Source: Spirochaetota bacterium (GTDB taxonomy: Bacteria; Spirochaetota; UBA4802; JAKQUI01). From it: a DNA stretch of 64,000 bases. Both the position numbers and the translations under genes were made by a program. The stretch lies in NCBI GenBank assembly GCA_029562645.1, contig JAKQUI010000001.1, positions 175,145 to 239,144 of the forward strand, read 5' to 3'. Positions 16,897 to 25,438 of this stretch are shown in pieces (position 1 is the stretch's first letter; each line of letters starts with the position of its first letter). Below the pieces are notes generated by a model. It ran no database searches, was not told the DNA's origin, and worked only from the letters and a program-made list of their open reading frames with translations.

Positions 16897-19197
16897 ATGA
16901 ACAAGCTATTCGACGTGATCATCCGGAAGTACAAGTACATCATGGTTGCGATCGTCCTGCTCTCGCTGCCCATGGGATACTATTTCACGCAGTACAAGTT
17001 CTTCAACCACATCGACATCTTCTTCGATGCGAGCGATCCCAATCTGCAGTTTTATAAAAACTTCCAGAAGCGCTACGGCAACGAGGAGCTCGGCGTGATC
17101 CTCTTTAAGGCGCCCGACGGCACGGTCTTCAACGAGCGCGTGATCACGGTCATCCGGAGCATATCGGCGCAGCTCAAGGAGGCCGACGGCGTGCAGCGCG
17201 TCTTCAGCCTCACCGAGGCCAAGGAGGCGCAGGCGGAGGGCAACACGATCCGCTTCGTGAACATCATCCCGAAGGGCGAGATCGCGCCGACCGCATACGA
17301 CCCGCTCAAGCACAAGGTCCTGAAAAATCCGGTGGTCGTCAACAGCCTCGTCTCGAAGGACGGCGCGACCACGGCGATCCTCTTCGAGCTGAAGCCCACG
17401 AGCGACAACGAGAAGAAGCGCGAGCTGCTGCAACGGATCATGGCGTTTTCCCTGAAGGCGGCGGGCGACGCGGTGCGGCTGCATTTCGCCGGCGTGCCCT
17501 ACGTCGAGGTGGAGATGAACATCCTGTCGAAGCGCGACTTTCTGGTGTTCACGCCCATCACCTTCTTCCTCATCTTCATCGTCGTGGCCTTCATGCTCAA
17601 GCGCATCTCGCTCGCGCTGTTGTGCCAGATGAACCTCCTGCTCACCCTGGTCTGGGCCATCGGCTTCTTCTCGATGATGGGCGAGTCCTTCAACATGGTC
17701 ACGGTCATCATGGGGGCGATCCTCCTGGCGATCGCGGTGGCCGACTCCATACACATCCTGGCGCACTACCGCGAGGCCGACGCCTACCACGACAATCACG
17801 ACGACGCCATCCGGCACACCCTGAAGAGCATCTGGATGCCCTGCCTGCTGACGAGCCTCACGACCGCGGTCGGGTTCTTCTCGTTTCTCACCAGCACCAT
17901 CCGGCCCGTGAAGGTGCTGGGCCTGTATGCGGGCATCGGGGTCCTCATCGCCTACCTCGTCACCCTGACCTTCATCCCCGTGATGCTCATCATGCTCAAA
18001 GGCGGCGCGAACGGGCGATCGGCCGCGCCGGCTGCGGACCCGTTCGCCGTGCGGGAATCGTCGCGCTTCATGAAGGCGCTCGATCGCATGTCCGATTTCA
18101 CGCTCGCGCGCTATCGGTTCGTGTTCGTCGGCCTCATCATCATCCTGGCCCTGACCGTCGCCGGGGCGCTGCGCATCAAGTTCGAGACCAACACGATGAA
18201 CTACCTCCCCGACGACAACCGCATCAAGACCGACATCAACTTCATCGAGGAGCAGTTCGCCGGGACCATCCCCTTCGTGATGCTGGTGCAGGCGAAATCG
18301 CCGGAATACGACTTCACGCACCCGGAGAGCCTGCGGCTTGTCGACACCATCCAGCGCGACATGATGAAGGCCATCACGCACTACTCCACCTCGTTCTCGC
18401 TCTCCGACTACTTCAAGGAGATCCACCAGGCCTTCAACGACGGCGACGAGCGCTTCCGCGCGATCCCCGACAACCGGCGCGACATCGTGGACTACTACGA
18501 GCTCGCCGACAGCGAGGTGATCGACCGGATCGTCTCGCCGGACCGCATGGAGACGCGCCTCTCGTTCCAGTCGAAATGGGGCTCCAACGAGACCGCGAAG
18601 GAGTACCACAATTACATCGTGGGCTACATGGACAAAGCGATCGGCGAGCACTACACCTACAAGATCACCGGGCTCTCGTCGATGTACCTCAACATGGAGT
18701 TCAACCTCAAGGAGAGCCAGATCAAGAGCATCCTCACCTCGTTCGTCCTCATCTTCGTGATGATGTATTTCGTGTGCGGGACCTTCTGGCTCACGGTCAT
18801 CAGCATGGTGGCCAATGTCTTTCCCATCGTGGTCACCCTGGGTATCATGGGCTGGTTCGGCATCCCGCTGGACGTATCCACGATCATGGTCGCCAGCGTC
18901 ACCATCGGCATCGCGGTGGACGACACCATCCACATCGTCACCTGGCTGCGGCGTCACGCGGGATCGGGAGAGAAGCTTCCGGACGCGATCAGGAAGACCT
19001 ATCGCGACGTGGGCAAGCCCGTGATCATCACCTCGCTCGTGCTCTTTTTCGGGTTCATGATCCTGATCCTGGGCTCCATCAAGCCCACGCAGGCCTTCGG
19101 CATGCTCACGGCCTTCTCGATGCTGTTTGCGCTCATCGGCGATTTGTTCATTCTGCCCGCGCTCATCCTCGTCTTCAAACCGAAGATCGCGGGATAA
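16897..19197 (+). CDS. MMPL/RND-superfamily transporter
   Basis: 766 residues. The layout is that of MMPL pumps: TM1 (about 15-31), a periplasmic loop to about 215, a cluster of helices at about 220-370, a second copy starting with a TM at about 405, a second loop, and a final helix cluster at about 610-760. The proton-relay-like motifs AIAVADSIHILAHY and GIAVDDTIHIVTW are present in the two halves. This family moves lipids, hopanoids or hydrophobic molecules toward the outer membrane. With the LolA-like carrier, barrel and lipoprotein it forms a plausible complete export route under TetR control. Confidence 0.9.
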   Translation: MNKLFDVIIRKYKYIMVAIVLLSLPMGYYFTQYKFFNHIDIFFDASDPNLQFYKNFQKRYGNEELGVILFKAPDGTVFNERVITVIRSISAQLKEADGVQRVFSLTEAKEAQAEGNTIRFVNIIPKGEIAPTAYDPLKHKVLKNPVVVNSLVSKDGATTAILFELKPTSDNEKKRELLQRIMAFSLKAAGDAVRLHFAGVPYVEVEMNILSKRDFLVFTPITFFLIFIVVAFMLKRISLALLCQMNLLLTLVWAIGFFSMMGESFNMVTVIMGAILLAIAVADSIHILAHYREADAYHDNHDDAIRHTLKSIWMPCLLTSLTTAVGFFSFLTSTIRPVKVLGLYAGIGVLIAYLVTLTFIPVMLIMLKGGANGRSAAPAADPFAVRESSRFMKALDRMSDFTLARYRFVFVGLIIILALTVAGALRIKFETNTMNYLPDDNRIKTDINFIEEQFAGTIPFVMLVQAKSPEYDFTHPESLRLVDTIQRDMMKAITHYSTSFSLSDYFKEIHQAFNDGDERFRAIPDNRRDIVDYYELADSEVIDRIVSPDRMETRLSFQSKWGSNETAKEYHNYIVGYMDKAIGEHYTYKITGLSSMYLNMEFNLKESQIKSILTSFVLIFVMMYFVCGTFWLTVISMVANVFPIVVTLGIMGWFGIPLDVSTIMVASVTIGIAVDDTIHIVTWLRRHAGSGEKLPDAIRKTYRDVGKPVIITSLVLFFGFMILILGSIKPTQAFGMLTAFSMLFALIGDLFILPALILVFKPKIAG

Positions 19198-19269
19198 CGC
19201 ATCGGCGAAGCGGGGGGGCGGAGAGAGGAAGCGGAACGTTAACCGTTCTGCGGCGCTCGACCGCGCGGC

Positions 19270-20034
19270 CTATCGCGCGCGCGAGTACTGCGCCCGGAAG
19301 CGCGCGTAGTCGTCCTTCCGGGCCTCGTCGAACACGCAGTAGCGGTCCTTCCCGGAAAACTTCGCCTCGTAAAGCGCGTCGTCGGCCCGACTCTGCAGCT
19401 CGCGATAGACCAGCTCGACGTCGTCGTCGTTGATGACCTTGCTCTTGTCGAAGGTGTAGAGCGTGCTGGTGAGGCCGCCGCTCACGGTCACGCGGAGGGA
19501 TTCGCCGTTATGCGGCACCGACATCCGCCGCACGCTCTCGACGATCTTGTCCATGTACACGCGCGCGCCGTCCAGGTCGGTCGAGGGAAGGATCACGTCG
19601 ATCTCCTCGCCGCCGAAGCGGATCACGTAGTCCGTGGGCCGCGAGTGCTCCTTGATGGCCGCGGCGATGCGCACCAGCACCTCGTCGCCCACGTCGTGCC
19701 CGTAGCGGTTATTGAAGACCGAGAAATCGTCGATGTCGAAGCGCGCGAAGGAGATGGGATAATCGACCTTGTTGATGCTGTAGAAGACGCGGGAGGCGGT
19801 CTTCACGATGGTGGTGAGGTAGTCGCTCTTGAACTTGAGCAGGCTGGTCTTCTCGTCGATGTTGACCTTTTTTTCGAGAAGGCCGATCTTGTCGATGAGC
19901 GAGACGTAGTCCAGCTCGTTTTCGCGGAGGACCTCGATGATGTCGTCGGCGACCGCCTCGTGCTCGAGCAGGTGCGTGAGGATGCGGATGTTCCGAACCT
20001 GGAAATCGCTCAGTTCTCGCGTATCGCTTGACAT
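19270..20034 (-). CDS. GGDEF-domain protein (variant GGEEI), putative diguanylate cyclase
   Basis: 254 residues with no membrane segment. An N-terminal helical region (about 1-85) is followed by GGDEF at about 90-245. The domain has FDIDDFSVFNNRYGHDVGDE and an intact inhibitory I-site, RPTD, exactly five residues before the signature. The signature reads FGGEEI, with Ile replacing Phe. GG[DE]EF proteins make cyclic-di-GMP, and the Ile variant may be active or only a c-di-GMP receptor. Convergent with the MMPL gene. Confidence 0.85.
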   Translation of the reverse strand: MSSDTRELSDFQVRNIRILTHLLEHEAVADDIIEVLRENELDYVSLIDKIGLLEKKVNIDEKTSLLKFKSDYLTTIVKTASRVFYSINKVDYPISFARFDIDDFSVFNNRYGHDVGDEVLVRIAAAIKEHSRPTDYVIRFGGEEIDVILPSTDLDGARVYMDKIVESVRRMSVPHNGESLRVTVSGGLTSTLYTFDKSKVINDDDVELVYRELQSRADDALYEAKFSGKDRYCVFDEARKDDYARFRAQYSRAR

Positions 20035-20206
20035 GGTTCAACTATGCGGCACGCTTGAAATATTTCAAGCACAATCCCGACGCCGACGCCCCCCGCGGCG
20101 GGGCGTGATCATCCCGACGCGGCCGCGCCCCTCACGCGTTTTCCGCTTGCCGCGGCGCCGTCCCGCTGATACATCGGGGTCCGGCGCACTCACAGGACAG
20201 CATGCG

Positions 20207-20869
20207 ATGACGTCACCGCGCAAAAAAAACGACGATGCGTACTCCATCGACTTCTTCGACGAGGACGGCCCCGCCTGCGAGGCGCACGCGCCGGCATTCG
20301 CCGGCCTCCCCGGCGGGAGCGAGGTCCCGGAACGGCTCGCGGGGCTGATCCGCGAAGCGGGACCCGTCCGCGCCGCCTACCGCATCGCGCCGCTTTCCAT
20401 CGACCGCGGCGTGGCGACGCTGGGCGCCCTCACGCTCCCCGGCGCGACAGTCGCGACCCTCGGCCTTGAGCCCGGCGCGGCCTTCCCATTCGTCATCACC
20501 GCGGGCGCGACGATCGACGCGCTGCTCGACTCCCTGACCGACCCACTCGAGCGCTATCGCGCCGATTGCCTCGCCGTCGCGCGGCTCGACGGCGCGCTCG
20601 TCCGGCTGCGGGAGCGCATCCGCGCCGCGCACGCGACCGGGCCCCTCGCCCTCTATCTGCCGGGAAACGCGCCCGAGTTCCCGATCGAGGACATCGCGCG
20701 CATCATCGCGGCCATCGGCGGGGCCGCAGCGCGCCTGGGCCTCCGCCTGAACGATTCGGGGACCATGGTCCCCCTCAAGAGCATCGCGGGAATATTCCTT
20801 CCCGCCGCGCGCGAGATGGATTCCTGCGAGATCTGCGCGATGCGCGACGCCTGCGACCGGCGGCGATAA
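20207..20869 (+). CDS. Stand-alone MetH-activation-domain-like protein
   Basis: 220 residues from the ATG at 20207 (AGGA about ten bases upstream). Features resemble short proteins related to the vitamin-B12-dependent methionine synthase activation domain: ATLGLEPGAAFPFVITAGA, GLRLNDSGTMVPLKSIAGIF and a C-terminal cysteine cluster CEICAMRDAC. Such proteins are thought to reactivate oxidised corrinoid enzymes or to be methionine synthase relatives. No metH or corrinoid protein lies nearby. The assignment rests on remembered motifs only. Confidence 0.5.
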   Translation: MTSPRKKNDDAYSIDFFDEDGPACEAHAPAFAGLPGGSEVPERLAGLIREAGPVRAAYRIAPLSIDRGVATLGALTLPGATVATLGLEPGAAFPFVITAGATIDALLDSLTDPLERYRADCLAVARLDGALVRLRERIRAAHATGPLALYLPGNAPEFPIEDIARIIAAIGGAAARLGLRLNDSGTMVPLKSIAGIFLPAAREMDSCEICAMRDACDRRR

Positions 20870-20875
20870 AGGTGA

Positions 20876-20905
20876 TTGACGCGGCGATCGCGGACGCGCT
20901 AGGCT
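20876..20905 (+). promoter_or_regulatory. Possible promoter of the 7TM-AraC gene, near-leaderless
   Basis: TTGACG (20876-20881), an 18-base spacer and TAGGCT (20900-20905). The ATG is at 20914, so transcription would start within a few bases of the start codon. Confidence 0.35.
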
Positions 20906-20913
20906 CGTCGCGC

Positions 20914-22659
20914 ATGAACCCTGCGACGCGAAACATTCCCCCGACACGGACCGGCAGGCCGCTTTCGAGAGCGCGCGCCGCAGCGGCGCTGTGCGCCATC
21001 GCCCTCTCGCTCGCCTTCTTCGCATGCGCCGCATCGGGCGACCGCACGGACGCCTGCATCATCGACCTTTCCGGCGAATGGCGCATCGTCCCCGGCGACG
21101 ATGCGGGGGCGTGCCCCGATCCCGGCGACCGGCGCTGGGAGACGATCCGCCTGCCGGGGAGCATCATCGACCATTCGCGCAAGCGGTACGGACGCGCCGA
21201 GGGGATCGTCTGGATACGGAAGACCGTGCGCGTGGACGCCGGCTGCCGCGCGGGCGGGATCGGCCTCGAGCTGGGGAAGATCGGGAACGCCGACCGGACC
21301 CATGCCAACGGCGTCTTCATCGGAAGCGATGGGCGCTTTCCCCCGCGCGACTTCTCGCGCTGGAACGCCGCGCGGCTCTACTTCATTCCCGAGAGCCTCA
21401 TCGGGACGGACGGCGCGCTCGCGATCACCGCGCGCATCGCCTACGCCGTCCACGGCGAGGTGCGCGGGCCGCTTCGCCTCCTGGACGCCGAGACCTGGCG
21501 CGCCGTCCGCTCGCGCGACGCCCTCCTCACGGACCTGCGCTATGCCGGCATGGCGGCGGTGGGCGCGGCCGGCTTCATCTTTCTGCTCATCTTTATCCGG
21601 CGACCGCAGCGCCAGGAGTATCTGTTTTTCGCTTTGCAGTGCGTCCCGGGCTTTCTGGTCATTCACGACGGCATGGGGACGCTGCCGATCTACGGTTCGG
21701 TTGGAGCCCAGGTGAAGCTCCTCGGCTTCGGCTGGGCGGCGCTGGTCGCGACCCAGCTCGGCTTCCTGCACCGGCTCTACGGCCTCAGGCGACGCGCCGT
21801 GGACGCGCTCCTGTGGGCGATGCTCGCGATCGTCACCCTCACGCTCGTGTTCGCGTACGATCCGCGCGCGCACGAGCGGCTCGCCCTGGGTTTCGTGATC
21901 GCGCTCACCTCGCTCGCGCTCTACAACATCTCCATCCACGCGCAGATGCTCGCGCGGGGAAACGCCTATGCGAAGCTGCTCATCGTCCCGGGGATCGTGC
22001 TCTCGCTCAGCGCCGCCCACGACGGGATCGGGCACCTGCCGCGCTTCGGCGGCCCGTCGATCTCCATCGCGGGGTACGGCTTCCAGGAGCCGGTGATCGG
22101 CTACGGCGCGGCGATGATGCTCGTCGTCGCGGCCGTCATCCTCGTCCACCGCTTCATCAGCGCCATGCGCGCCGTCGAGGACATGAATGTCGTGCTGGAG
22201 CGGAGGGTGCGGGAGCGCACCGCCGAGCTGGAGAAGAGCCTGCACGATCTTTCGAACTTCATCGACAACACCTACCTCGACCAGCGCATCAAGGCGCCCC
22301 GGCGCTACCGGACCGCCATCACCCCCGCCGCCGAGGAGAAAATCAAGAAGGCGATCCTCTACATCAACGAGAACTTCACCGAGGACATCTCGCGCGAGGG
22401 GCTCGCGGCGTCGCTGGGCATCAATCCCGACTACCTGGGCAAGCTCTTCCTCGTGTTCACCGGGAAAAAGATCATGGACTACATTCACGAGCTGCGCATC
22501 AAGAAGGCGGTGGTGATGCTCGAGGAGGGCGACGACACCATCATCGACATCGCCTTCGCGGTGGGCTTCGAGAGCGTGCGGACCTTCAACCGCGCCTTCC
22601 ACAAACACCTCAAGATCCGCCCCAGCCAGTACCGGCGCAAGCGGACCGCCGCGGAGTGA
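20914..22659 (+). CDS. 7TMR-DISM-type membrane receptor fused to an AraC helix-turn-helix
   Basis: 581 residues. A signal sequence (about 20-41) and a beta-rich extracellular domain (about 45-200) precede seven helices (about 208-413). The extracellular domain has DLSGEWRI and WIRKTVRV, as in galactose-binding-like DISM sensors. A short coiled coil (about 420-450) links these to an AraC-type double helix-turn-helix at about 472-575 (DISREGLAASLGINPDYLGK, DIAFAVGFESVRTFNRAFHKH). It therefore joins an outside sensor directly to a DNA-binding domain in one membrane protein. The DISM-AraC layout is known in Bacteroidetes and spirochaetes. Confidence 0.85.
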   Translation: MNPATRNIPPTRTGRPLSRARAAAALCAIALSLAFFACAASGDRTDACIIDLSGEWRIVPGDDAGACPDPGDRRWETIRLPGSIIDHSRKRYGRAEGIVWIRKTVRVDAGCRAGGIGLELGKIGNADRTHANGVFIGSDGRFPPRDFSRWNAARLYFIPESLIGTDGALAITARIAYAVHGEVRGPLRLLDAETWRAVRSRDALLTDLRYAGMAAVGAAGFIFLLIFIRRPQRQEYLFFALQCVPGFLVIHDGMGTLPIYGSVGAQVKLLGFGWAALVATQLGFLHRLYGLRRRAVDALLWAMLAIVTLTLVFAYDPRAHERLALGFVIALTSLALYNISIHAQMLARGNAYAKLLIVPGIVLSLSAAHDGIGHLPRFGGPSISIAGYGFQEPVIGYGAAMMLVVAAVILVHRFISAMRAVEDMNVVLERRVRERTAELEKSLHDLSNFIDNTYLDQRIKAPRRYRTAITPAAEEKIKKAILYINENFTEDISREGLAASLGINPDYLGKLFLVFTGKKIMDYIHELRIKKAVVMLEEGDDTIIDIAFAVGFESVRTFNRAFHKHLKIRPSQYRRKRTAAE

Positions 22660-22663
22660 GCGC

Positions 22664-23050
22664 ATGAAGCGACGGATCGCCTATCTCGCGCTTGCCGCGC
22701 TCTCATTCATCCTTCTGGTCCTCATCGCGACGCGCTGGGCCGGGCACTCCTTCGTGCGCGGCTTCCTGGGGGACCTGCTCGTGGTCGTCTTTCTCTTTCT
22801 CGCGGTAAAGGCATGTGTCGATGCGCGAAGCGGCGCGGTCGCGCTCGGCGTATTCATCTCCGCCTGCACCGTCGAGACGCTCCAGTTTTTCCGGCTGGCA
22901 GAGGCGCTCTCGCTGGCGAAGGGGAGCGTCGCGCGCATCGTGCTGGGCGCGACCTTCGATCCGCTGGACGTCCTCGCCTACGCCATCGGCTGCGTCCTCG
23001 CCTACGCGGCCGACCGGCTGATCCGTCTCCGGCTCATTCGAAAGACCTGA
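22664..23050 (+). CDS. DUF2809 family membrane protein
   Basis: 128 residues with about four membrane helices. Family features are a short loop after GHSFVRGFLGDLLVVVFLF, then VETLQFFRLAEALSL and GATFDPLDVLAYAIGC. Function is unknown. It starts four bases after the AraC gene stop, so the two are co-transcribed. Confidence 0.8.
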   Translation: MKRRIAYLALAALSFILLVLIATRWAGHSFVRGFLGDLLVVVFLFLAVKACVDARSGAVALGVFISACTVETLQFFRLAEALSLAKGSVARIVLGATFDPLDVLAYAIGCVLAYAADRLIRLRLIRKT

Positions 23051-23366
23051 TCGCGACACCAAACCATACCACCAAAAAGACGAATGAGACGTCAGGCTAT
23101 CACAACGAGCAGGCAGCCCGGATTGGCTGCCGGAGCCGCACATACACGGATGTATTGTTTGCGGCGGGGCGAGCGTGATAGCCTGACGTCTCATTCGCTG
23201 ACTATTGGCCACGAACATATTGAAACGGATTCCAGAATGCGCATCTCCGCATAACGGACAATTCCAGAGACCGCTCCGATTGTCACGACACCCCGGCGCT
23301 CTTCGTGTATATTCGCAGCATCGATCGTTCATCGAATCCTACAAACCAATCCCCAGGAGGACATCA
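23051..23366. other. Gene-free stretch holding a long inverted repeat
   Basis: No coding frame is credible here. The left half is filled by the 117-base hairpin element at 23081-23197. The right half ends in the AGGAGG ribosome site (23356-23361) of the next gene. Confidence 0.6.
23081..23197. repeat. Perfect 23-bp inverted repeat with structured 71-base interior
   Basis: The arms are 23081-23103 (starting CGAATGAGACGTC) and 23175-23197 (ending GACGTCTCATTCG), an exact reverse complement over 23 bases. The interior holds two further stems: GGCAGCC/GGCTGCC (about 23111-23130), and GCCGC...GCGGC enclosing ATACA/TGTAT (about 23135-23165). The predicted fold is a three-way junction. There is no T-run after the stem and no obvious target duplication. 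Confidence 0.85.
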
Positions 23367-24197
23367 ATGGTACAAGTGGACGTGGTATGGAGCTATGCCT
23401 TCGGCGCGACCTTCGCGGCCGCCGCCGCGCGCCAGATCGAAAAGGAGGAATCGCCGTTCCAGAACAAGTATTTCACCGCGCTGCTGCTCTTTCTTTCGAT
23501 TCTCTTCGCGCCGTCCGGACTCTATCTTCTGTGGCAATTCCCGCACTGGGAGACCATGCAGGTCGCGCGGACATGGTCCGACATCCCTGCGTGGCTCGTG
23601 TGCCTGTTCGGCGTCACCAATATCACCCAGGGGATCCTCGGCTTCTGGGTGTCGAGCAGGCTCATCCGGGGCGGCAACACCTACGGCGCGAACGTGAACT
23701 GGATGGTCGCGTGGACGATCTTCTGGTCCATCCTGGTGATGGGCTGGGACACGACGGGCTGGCAGCGATTCCTGTACGACCCCACGGTGGCGGGCGCGCT
23801 CTGGACGCCGGGTGCGCACATGGGGATCAACTTCTTCACCAGCAATGTGTGGCTTACGCTGGTGGTCATGGGCGTCATCATCGGTCCCGCGCTGGGGATT
23901 CCCATCGCCCGCTGGGTGCGGGAGGGCGTGCAGTCCGATCCCGCCGCGGCCGCGCGCGGCGTGCCGGGATACGCGAACATCATCGCGATCACGCTCGTCG
24001 GCACCTTCGGGATCTGCCTGGCCCTGGCCGTCGCAAACGGGCTCCTGGTGTTCCTGATTCGCGACCTGACGGGCAGTATTCTGCTTGCCTATTTTATCGG
24101 ACTGCCCCTCTTCTGGGCGATCGCGTACTTCGTGCTGCTGAGGCCGGGACGGCCCCTGCACCGGTTCGCGAAGCAGTTCCACGGCGGGGAATTCTAA
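23367..24197 (+). CDS. Multi-pass membrane protein, unknown
   Basis: 276 residues from the ATG at 23367, with a perfect AGGAGG six bases upstream that implies good expression. About seven hydrophobic helices are visible (for example FTALLLFLSILFAPSGLYLL, VWLTLVVMGVIIGPALGI, LLAYFIGLPLFWAIAYFVLL). Trp-rich loops include MGWDTTGWQRFLYDP. I do not recognise the family. The downstream gene starts 25 bases later. Confidence 0.7.
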   Translation: MVQVDVVWSYAFGATFAAAAARQIEKEESPFQNKYFTALLLFLSILFAPSGLYLLWQFPHWETMQVARTWSDIPAWLVCLFGVTNITQGILGFWVSSRLIRGGNTYGANVNWMVAWTIFWSILVMGWDTTGWQRFLYDPTVAGALWTPGAHMGINFFTSNVWLTLVVMGVIIGPALGIPIARWVREGVQSDPAAAARGVPGYANIIAITLVGTFGICLALAVANGLLVFLIRDLTGSILLAYFIGLPLFWAIAYFVLLRPGRPLHRFAKQFHGGEF

Positions 24198-24222
24198 CGG
24201 CGCCGCGACGGCGACAGGGACC

Positions 24223-25299
24223 ATGAAAAAGAACAGGAATACGCACCGCCTTCGTGACCGGATACTCGGCAATGCATGGCTGCCGCTCGCGGCGTTCAAC
24301 CTGTTCCTCCTCGCGGTCCTGTCGCTGCACGCATGGCTCAACATCTTCCCGGACCGCGGCGCGGTCGCGGTCGATCCGGCCCCGCCGCGCCTGGCGAAAA
24401 CGCTCATCCCGTCCGGCCCGATCACCTACATGCACCTGCGCAACGTGAAGTTCCACTGGGACGACGAGATATTCGTCCGCACGCCCGACATGACCGTGCG
24501 GGGCGAGCCCCTGGGCGACAACCGGCACATCGACTTCGGCTACCCGGACTCGTTCGCGCTCAACATCATCGGCGGGACCGTGATCGCCGATCTCGCGATC
24601 GTGACGCGGCTGTTCAACACGCGCGTCTTCGCCTATCCCGGCGCGCCGCTGCGCAACCTCTCGCTGCGCACGCTGCCGGAGGAGGGCGGCGCGCAGATCG
24701 AGCTCCGCGGCCAGATGAAATTCGGCGCCTGGATCTCGTTCACGGCGCGCGCCGCCATATCGGTCGACACCGAATCGAACCGCATCGTGATGACCACGGG
24801 ATCGATCTCGGCGCTGGGGCTGCCCTTCGCCCGGGGACTGATGGGCAGCGTGGGGCTTACGCTCGAAAAGCTCGTCGCGCTCGACGGTTCGCGGGGCGTC
24901 GCGGTCCGGGGCAACAACATCATCATCGATCCGATGGCGCTCTTCCCGCCGCCGCGCCTGCGCGGTCTGCTGGACACGGCCCGCCTCGAGGGCGAGACGC
25001 TGCGCATCACCTTTCGCGAGCAGGAGCGCGTCGCGTTTCCCGCCCGTCCGGTGCGCGCGGCAAACGATATCATGCTCTTCATGGGGACGCTGCAGATCGC
25101 GCGCATGCGCATGATCGACCCGGTGGTGCAGATCATCGACATCACCCCCGAGGACTTCCTCGAGTTCAACACCGCCCGCTATTATACGCAGATCACCGCC
25201 AGCGCGATCCGCATCCTGGAGAGCCAGGCCGTGCTCATGTACATGCCCGACATCGGGAAGCTGCTTCCCGCCGCGCCCCGCGCAGCCGACGCCCACTAA
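24223..25299 (+). CDS. Membrane-anchored protein of unknown function, possibly lipid-binding
   Basis: 358 residues. One membrane anchor (about 17-38, WLPLAAFNLFLLAVLSLHAWL) precedes a long extracytoplasmic domain made of alternating hydrophobic strands. The stretch around residues 205-270 (GLMGSVGLTLEKL, GNNIIIDPMALFP, GETLRITF) loosely recalls DUF2993/LmeA-type lipid-binding proteins. That resemblance is weak. Probably in an operon with the preceding membrane protein. Confidence 0.6.
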   Translation: MKKNRNTHRLRDRILGNAWLPLAAFNLFLLAVLSLHAWLNIFPDRGAVAVDPAPPRLAKTLIPSGPITYMHLRNVKFHWDDEIFVRTPDMTVRGEPLGDNRHIDFGYPDSFALNIIGGTVIADLAIVTRLFNTRVFAYPGAPLRNLSLRTLPEEGGAQIELRGQMKFGAWISFTARAAISVDTESNRIVMTTGSISALGLPFARGLMGSVGLTLEKLVALDGSRGVAVRGNNIIIDPMALFPPPRLRGLLDTARLEGETLRITFREQERVAFPARPVRAANDIMLFMGTLQIARMRMIDPVVQIIDITPEDFLEFNTARYYTQITASAIRILESQAVLMYMPDIGKLLPAAPRAADAH

Positions 25300-25351
25300 C
25301 CGCGCCGCACCCGGCCCGATTTCATCGCGTGGCGCAGCGCCAGAAAGAATC

Positions 25352-25380
25352 TTGACGTGATTTGAAACCTCTTATACACT
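25352..25380 (+). promoter_or_regulatory. Promoter of the hybrid histidine kinase
   Basis: TTGACG (25352-25357) with TATACA at 25373-25378 (spacer 15) or TACACT at 25375-25380 (spacer 17). The leader contains a small hairpin, GGGCG/CGCCC, near 25391-25403. Confidence 0.45.
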
Positions 25381-25438
25381 CGCAGTACCGAGGGCGGAAC
25401 GCCCGTGGATACACAGAAGTCGCCTACACGATAGCGGA

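Noticed and set aside
23205..23366. 54-residue N-terminal extension of the membrane protein from a TTG at 23205
   Set aside because: The ATG at 23367 has a perfect AGGAGG at ideal distance, and the extension has no coding character.
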